From positions 1 through 27,172 of the forward strand of contig JAFPBC010000049.1 of assembly GCA_017390595.1 (NCBI GenBank): DNA of 27,172 nt, written 5' to 3'. The notes under the pieces were generated by a model that saw only the letters and a program-made list of their open reading frames with translations, was not told the origin of the DNA and ran no database searches. The stretch is from Selenomonadales bacterium. GTDB lineage: Bacteria > Bacillota > Negativicutes > RGIG982. A program made the position numbers and the translations under genes. Of the stretch, positions 22,901 through 27,172 are shown in pieces. Numbering within the stretch: position 1 is the first letter of the stretch; each line of letters opens with the position of its first letter.

Positions 22901-24376
22901 TTAACGAGCAGAGTCTCTTTCCGCGGGCGGTTTCGGCGGCAATACATTCGTTACCGTCGTACGCTCCGTCGGTTTTGGTTCTGCTATATTGGCTGTATTT
23001 TGTTCTGTCGACGTTACTTTATTCGCCTCTTTTTCCACAGATCTTTTCGGCTCGACTGCTTTCGGACCGACTTTTATCACTCGTTTCGTTGCAGGATAAC
23101 GGTCGCGATATGCCAATCGAGCTACTCCGTTTTCCACACGATATGTTGCCGTAACATAACCTTGATTACCTTTTTCCTCTACGACTTCCTGTCCGCTCGG
23201 AACAGTCGCATCGTCTATTTTTACGATCTCCATCGGAAGAACTTCTTCGATGCTCGACTGATATCTGACCTTAGGTACAGGTTCTTTCTCCGCATTACCG
23301 AGAACAGCAACGGTGATCTGATTGCCGACTACATGGAGCCACAGATAGATATCCGACTGACGCGTGTTGCGGAATCTAAAGTCGATCGTTCCGTAATTGA
23401 CGGTCGCGTCAAGACCTTTCGGAACATACGTTGCAGGGAAGAAATGCGGTTTACGCTCAACTACCCCGAGGTCTGCCAACAAAACAGCGTTATACATCGT
23501 TGTGCTGACTTGGCAGATACCTCCACCGATACCGGGTTCCATCTTACCGTTTACAATAACGGGAGCTTCTTGGTATCCGCGTTCTGCCGAACGATATCCG
23601 ACAACATCATTGAACGAAAATACATCATTTGGTTTCATAATGAGACCATCGATGGCACCTGCCGCCAAATGGATGTTGTGTGTACGGCCGACTGCCGCAG
23701 TCGAAAAATATGTCGTATAGATACCGAGTACATCCTTGAACTCGGCGAGATCTTCTGTCGTACGTTTTGCAATGATCGTTTTCGTATGTAACGATACACG
23801 ATACGGAAGCTGCGAGCCGAAGTTTCTCACATCGTTGAGGACCGCATCCGTATCAACGAGATAACCCGTTTGATTCGGCTGAATAACGACTTTGCGATCA
23901 ACGACTTTGAGACTCGCTTCGATCGGTTTTACTTCGATCATATCGCGGATACCGTTGATAATCGAAGTCAATTTTTCTTCATCATATTGAACGACATAGC
24001 CGATCATGTCATGATTCGAACGAGCTTCGTATGCGTCTTTGATACAAGTGAAGATATTGCCTTCACGACCGACCGAATAAGCACGTTCTACCGTAGCGTC
24101 AACGTCAACGGCAAAATCAAATTCTTTTGCTTTCACGTGCCATATTTTTTCTTCATTTTCCATCAATTCAAGAACATCTCCGTCGGCCTCTGCCTGTCGG
24201 CATACCTTCGTCAATGCCACTTTTGCTTCTTCTTTCGTCATGTTGCCGATCGCAACATTACCGATATGTAATCCATCTGCCATACGCTCCGACGACGGCA
24301 AGATAAACGCATAGATCGCACCAAATACTATGACCGCGACTGCGATCAATCCGATGACCAATTTTTTCATATCCAT
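22901..24376 (-). CDS. VanW family membrane-anchored protein with G5 domain
   Basis: A 491-residue protein with one N-terminal membrane helix (about residues 5-26), so mostly outside the cytoplasm. Two copies of a putative peptidoglycan-binding-like region (about 38-215; TKEEAKVALTKV, then DYE-type segments) precede the VanW domain (about 228-365; NDVFSFNDVVGYRSAERGY and GIGGGICQVSTTMYNAVLLADL). A G5-type domain follows (about 375-445). The final 50 residues are a low-complexity tail rich in Thr, Pro and Glu. The ATG at 24376 has GGGGGA 7 bases upstream. VanW proteins are named from a vancomycin cluster, but this one is unlinked to resistance genes and probably acts in the cell wall; its exact role is unknown. 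Confidence 0.88.
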   Translation of the reverse strand: MDMKKLVIGLIAVAVIVFGAIYAFILPSSERMADGLHIGNVAIGNMTKEEAKVALTKVCRQAEADGDVLELMENEEKIWHVKAKEFDFAVDVDATVERAYSVGREGNIFTCIKDAYEARSNHDMIGYVVQYDEEKLTSIINGIRDMIEVKPIEASLKVVDRKVVIQPNQTGYLVDTDAVLNDVRNFGSQLPYRVSLHTKTIIAKRTTEDLAEFKDVLGIYTTYFSTAAVGRTHNIHLAAGAIDGLIMKPNDVFSFNDVVGYRSAERGYQEAPVIVNGKMEPGIGGGICQVSTTMYNAVLLADLGVVERKPHFFPATYVPKGLDATVNYGTIDFRFRNTRQSDIYLWLHVVGNQITVAVLGNAEKEPVPKVRYQSSIEEVLPMEIVKIDDATVPSGQEVVEEKGNQGYVTATYRVENGVARLAYRDRYPATKRVIKVGPKAVEPKRSVEKEANKVTSTEQNTANIAEPKPTERTTVTNVLPPKPPAERDSAR

Positions 24377-24396
24377 ATCAGAATCCCCCTAGACCA

Positions 24397-25650
24397 TTAC
24401 GCTTGGCTCTCAAGGCGTTCGATCTCTTCTGCCGCGCCCATACTGCCGATCATAGCGTGTTCGAGCGTCAAGCCGCCCTGCAAGTAGATAATATACGGCG
24501 GACGCATCGGACCGTCAGCACTGAGTTCGATCGATGCACCTTGTACGAACGTACCTGCCGCCATGATAACGGCATCTTCATACCCCGGCATATCACCTGC
24601 TTCGGGCGTTACATACGCATCGACAGGAGAATACATTTGGATGCCTTTTGCGAATGCTTCCATTTTTTCACGACTGCCAAGTTCGATCGCTTGGATGATA
24701 TCGTTGCGTTTCTCCGTCGGTGCGGGAAGCGAATGATAACCGAGAACACCGAAGAATGCCGAAGCAAAGATAGCACCTTTGACCGCCTGTGCCGTTACGT
24801 GCGGCGCAAGGAACAAGCCTTGATAGAAAAGGCGGTTGCCCGAAAGCGATGCGCCGAGTTCTCCACCAATACCGGGTGCCGTCATACGATACGATGCCTG
24901 ATCGACGAGATCGGCACGACCCGCGATATAACCGCCAGTCGGAGCGATACCACCGCCCGGATTTTTGATAAGCGAGCCTGCCATGAGGTCTGCACCAACA
25001 TTCGTCGGTTCCAATACATCGGTGAATTCACCGTAGCAGTTATCGACGAAACAGATGCATTCGGGATTGATCGATTTGATCGTTTTACAAATACGCTCGA
25101 TATCAGCGATCGTCAACGGATCGCGCATGCTGTATCCGCGCGAACGCTGGATCAAGACGCCTTTAATATGCGGTTTGATACGCGACGGAAGGCCTTCCCA
25201 ATCCATCTTGCCGTCGATCATCGGGAGTTCTTCATACTTCACGCCGAATTCAGCGAGCGAGCCCGGCGAATCTCCCTTGTAACCGATGACAGTCTGCATC
25301 GTGTCATACGGCTCGCCCGTTACGGCAAGAAGCGTATCTCCCGGGCGGAGGAATGCAAACAGCGCCGTTGCAAGCGCGTGCGTACCCGATACGAACTGAC
25401 TGCGGAAGAGTGCTTTTTCCGCACCGCAGATATCCGCCCACAATTCATCGAGTTTTTCGCGTCCTGCATCGTTGTATGCATAACCCGATGATGTGCTGAA
25501 ATGGTAGCTCGAGATGCGATGTTTGCGAAGTGCGTTCAATACCTTGAGCGTATTGACTTCCGCTATTCTGTCAACATCAGCGAACATTCCTTTTACTTGT
25601 CTGAGCGCTTCTTCACGAGCCTCGATAATTTTATTCGAAAAACATTCCAT
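24397..25650 (-). CDS. Methionine gamma-lyase family PLP enzyme (YnbB / 'aluminum resistance' type)
   Basis: A 417-residue PLP-dependent enzyme of the YnbB group within the cystathionine-synthase-like fold. FRSQFVSGTHALATALFAFLRPGD is the cofactor-phosphate region. FVDNCYGEF carries the aspartate contacting the pyridine nitrogen, and SLIKNPGGGIAPTGGYIAGR carries the likely PLP lysine. The ATG at 25650 has GAGGAG 8 bases upstream and lies 5 bases after hflX. A 15-codon upstream extension overlaps hflX and is rejected. hflX beside ynbB is also found in B. subtilis (ynbA-ynbB). The substrate is unproved, and the aluminum-resistance label comes from an old observation. Confidence 0.9.
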   Translation of the reverse strand: MECFSNKIIEAREEALRQVKGMFADVDRIAEVNTLKVLNALRKHRISSYHFSTSSGYAYNDAGREKLDELWADICGAEKALFRSQFVSGTHALATALFAFLRPGDTLLAVTGEPYDTMQTVIGYKGDSPGSLAEFGVKYEELPMIDGKMDWEGLPSRIKPHIKGVLIQRSRGYSMRDPLTIADIERICKTIKSINPECICFVDNCYGEFTDVLEPTNVGADLMAGSLIKNPGGGIAPTGGYIAGRADLVDQASYRMTAPGIGGELGASLSGNRLFYQGLFLAPHVTAQAVKGAIFASAFFGVLGYHSLPAPTEKRNDIIQAIELGSREKMEAFAKGIQMYSPVDAYVTPEAGDMPGYEDAVIMAAGTFVQGASIELSADGPMRPPYIIYLQGGLTLEHAMIGSMGAAEEIERLESQA

Positions 25651-25655
25651 CGTTA

Positions 25656-27172
25656 TTACTCCTCTATCTGATACTTGACCAAAGCAGACTCCCATTCCTT
25701 GCCTGCGCTGACTTTGGCTAAAATTCCGTTTTCTTGATATTCCATTTCTTTTACATTCGCATTCTCATGCAAGAAGTTAAGCATCTTGCCACTCTCTTCA
25801 TACGGTATCAAAAGCGTCATATGAACAGACTGCTCATCTAAGAATCGCTCTAATTTACCGATAAGAGGTACGAGCGTTTCTCGATCGAGTGCCGATACCG
25901 TGACCGAATGTTCCCAGCGCATCATCTGTTCCAAACGATGCTCGTTCGTAATATTGTCGCACTTATTGAATACGACGATCTGCGGTTTGTCTGCCGCACC
26001 GAGTTCACGAAGCACATCGACAACAGCGATCATCTGTTTTTCATATTGCTCCGAACTTCCGTCCACGACATGAAGCAGAAGGTCCGCTTCTACGACTTCT
26101 TCAAGCGTCGCACGAAATGCCGACACGAGCGAATGCGGTAGTTTTTGAATAAAGCCTACCGTATCGGTAACGACGATACTGCGACCCGATGGCAGTTTCA
26201 GACTGCGTGTCGTCGTATCGAGCGTAGCAAACAATTGATTCTCCGCATAGACATCGGATTGCGTCAAGGCATTCAAGAGTGTCGATTTACCTGCATTCGT
26301 ATATCCGACAAGTGCGACCGACGGCACCTGTTTGTCTTGTCTTTGTTTGCGTTGTACACCGCGCTGACGGCGTACGACTTCAAGCTGACCTTTGATATCG
26401 CTGATCTTGTTGCGGATCGTACGACGGTCTACTTCCAGCTTCGTTTCCCCCGGACCACGTGTACCGACACCGCCGCCGAGACGCGAGAGTGCCAGCCCTT
26501 GCCCCATGATACGCGGGAGATGGTACTGCATCTGCGCCAATTCGACTTGCAGCTTACCCTCGAACGTACGAGCACGCTGAGCGAAAATATCGAGTATCAA
26601 AGCCGTCCTGTCAATTACCTTTACACCGAACGCCTGCTCCAGATTGCGCTGCTGCGATGGCGACAATTCATTATCAAAAATGACCATAGACGCACCCGTC
26701 TCTTGCAAGAGAATGGCGATCTCACCGACCTTCCCTCTACCGATGTAGAACGCAGAATCGGCTTTCATACGTTTTTGTTTTACAACACCGACCGTCTTCG
26801 CGCCTGCCGTATCGGCAAGTCGTTCAAGCTCGGCAAGCGATTCCTCGATATCCCATTCCGCGGGCTGTTCCACACCGACGAGAATAGCAGTTTCTTCTTC
26901 GTGAAGATCGTACCCGCCTATCGTCTTGATGTCACGTTCGACTTTGGCAATGACTTCACGTGTAGCAATAGACGAGAACGATTCCGCATCGATCGCTTCG
27001 TATTCTGCCGTTGTAAACGTATTCTTGTCGCGACCCGACAACACAGCAAAGCCGACAGCTTCTCGACCTGCATCATCAACACCGATCGCTGCCATCAAAT
27101 CGAATCGGATAGACCGCAGAGCAGATAAGTCGATCGAACTGAGACCTGCCGCACCACTCGGATGCGTATGCA
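25656..27172 (-). CDS. hflX: Ribosome-associated GTPase HflX, 5' end cut by the window
   Basis: 504 residues are visible and the frame stays open to the window edge, so the start lies outside; the ATG at 27098 or just below is an internal methionine. The HflX N-terminal nucleotide-binding domain (FYIGRGKVGEI, VIFDNELSPSQQRNLEQ) is followed by the glycine-rich linker GGGVGTRGPGETKLEVDRR. The G domain has GYTNAGKSTLLN, DTVGFIQKLP and NKCD. A C-terminal domain ends the protein. HflX splits stalled or hibernating ribosomes in other bacteria. Upstream of the usual start, the frame encodes HTHPSGAAGLSSID, an exact JAMM-type metal motif. The downstream PLP gene starts 5 bases after the stop. Confidence 0.95.
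   Translation of the reverse strand, partial: HTHPSGAAGLSSIDLSALRSIRFDLMAAIGVDDAGREAVGFAVLSGRDKNTFTTAEYEAIDAESFSSIATREVIAKVERDIKTIGGYDLHEEETAILVGVEQPAEWDIEESLAELERLADTAGAKTVGVVKQKRMKADSAFYIGRGKVGEIAILLQETGASMVIFDNELSPSQQRNLEQAFGVKVIDRTALILDIFAQRARTFEGKLQVELAQMQYHLPRIMGQGLALSRLGGGVGTRGPGETKLEVDRRTIRNKISDIKGQLEVVRRQRGVQRKQRQDKQVPSVALVGYTNAGKSTLLNALTQSDVYAENQLFATLDTTTRSLKLPSGRSIVVTDTVGFIQKLPHSLVSAFRATLEEVVEADLLLHVVDGSSEQYEKQMIAVVDVLRELGAADKPQIVVFNKCDNITNEHRLEQMMRWEHSVTVSALDRETLVPLIGKLERFLDEQSVHMTLLIPYEESGKMLNFLHENANVKEMEYQENGILAKVSAGKEWESALVKYQIEE

Noticed and set aside
22610..23791. Plus-strand open frame of 393 codons
   Set aside because: Antisense to spoIIIAA and the VanW gene and running through the terminator. 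Composition is Arg/Cys/Phe-rich and unlike a real protein.
24403..25491. Plus-strand open frame of 362 codons
   Set aside because: Exact shadow of the methionine gamma-lyase-like gene, which has clear PLP motifs on the minus strand.
26145..27128. Plus-strand open frame of 327 codons
   Set aside because: Shadow of hflX, with no domain and no ribosome site.

Overview
This window is a chromosomal backbone segment from an anaerobic member of the Bacillota (Firmicutes). All 29 genes I can support lie on the minus strand, so transcription runs from position 27172 towards 1. Gaps between genes are always under 150 bases, so no stretch over 300 bases lacks a gene. The evidence for Bacillota is a complete eight-gene spoIIIA sporulation operon, an asp23/amaP envelope cluster, and the order nusB, xseA, xseB, ispA, dxs, tlyA, argR, recN, which I know from Bacillus subtilis. 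I lean towards the Negativicutes (Selenomonas/Sporomusa side) from the gene mix and moderate GC, but this is inference. I see no insertion sequence, phage gene, CRISPR array, rRNA or tRNA.

Layout in the direction of transcription: (1) 27172-22901: hflX (5' end outside the window), a methionine gamma-lyase-like PLP enzyme and a VanW/G5 membrane protein, closed by a strong hairpin terminator. (2) 22843-18015: spoIIIAA to spoIIIAH behind a sigma-E-like promoter. These genes build the mother-cell half of the channel linking mother cell and forespore. (3) 17995-15295: an asp23-family gene, amaP, a DUF2273 gene, nusB and a TsaD paralogue, with their own sigma-A-type promoter and a terminator. (4) 15247-12466: xseA, xseB, ispA and a divergent PAP2 gene. 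(5) 12442-6093: dxs, tlyA, nadK, mnmM, argR and recN, behind an extended -10 promoter. (6) 6042-1: larB, larC, queC, folE2, a flippase-like membrane protein, cobU and a divergent CbiB-like protein. This last block is a cofactor cluster covering the nickel-pincer cofactor, the 7-deazaguanine/queuosine precursor, and cobalamin.

Many genes touch or overlap: there are four ATGA junctions, an 8-base overlap at xseB/ispA and a 17-base overlap at spoIIIAF/spoIIIAG. This indicates polycistronic messages and translational coupling.

Most of the window is ordinary and well conserved. The points most worth a second look are the degenerate CbiB homologue at the left edge, the sigma-E-like promoter in front of spoIIIAA, the replacement of the usual recN-spoIVB-spo0A junction by larBC, the TsaD paralogue in the slot of folD, and an exact JAMM-type metal motif in the N-terminal part of HflX. 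I did not find a clearly new multi-gene system.
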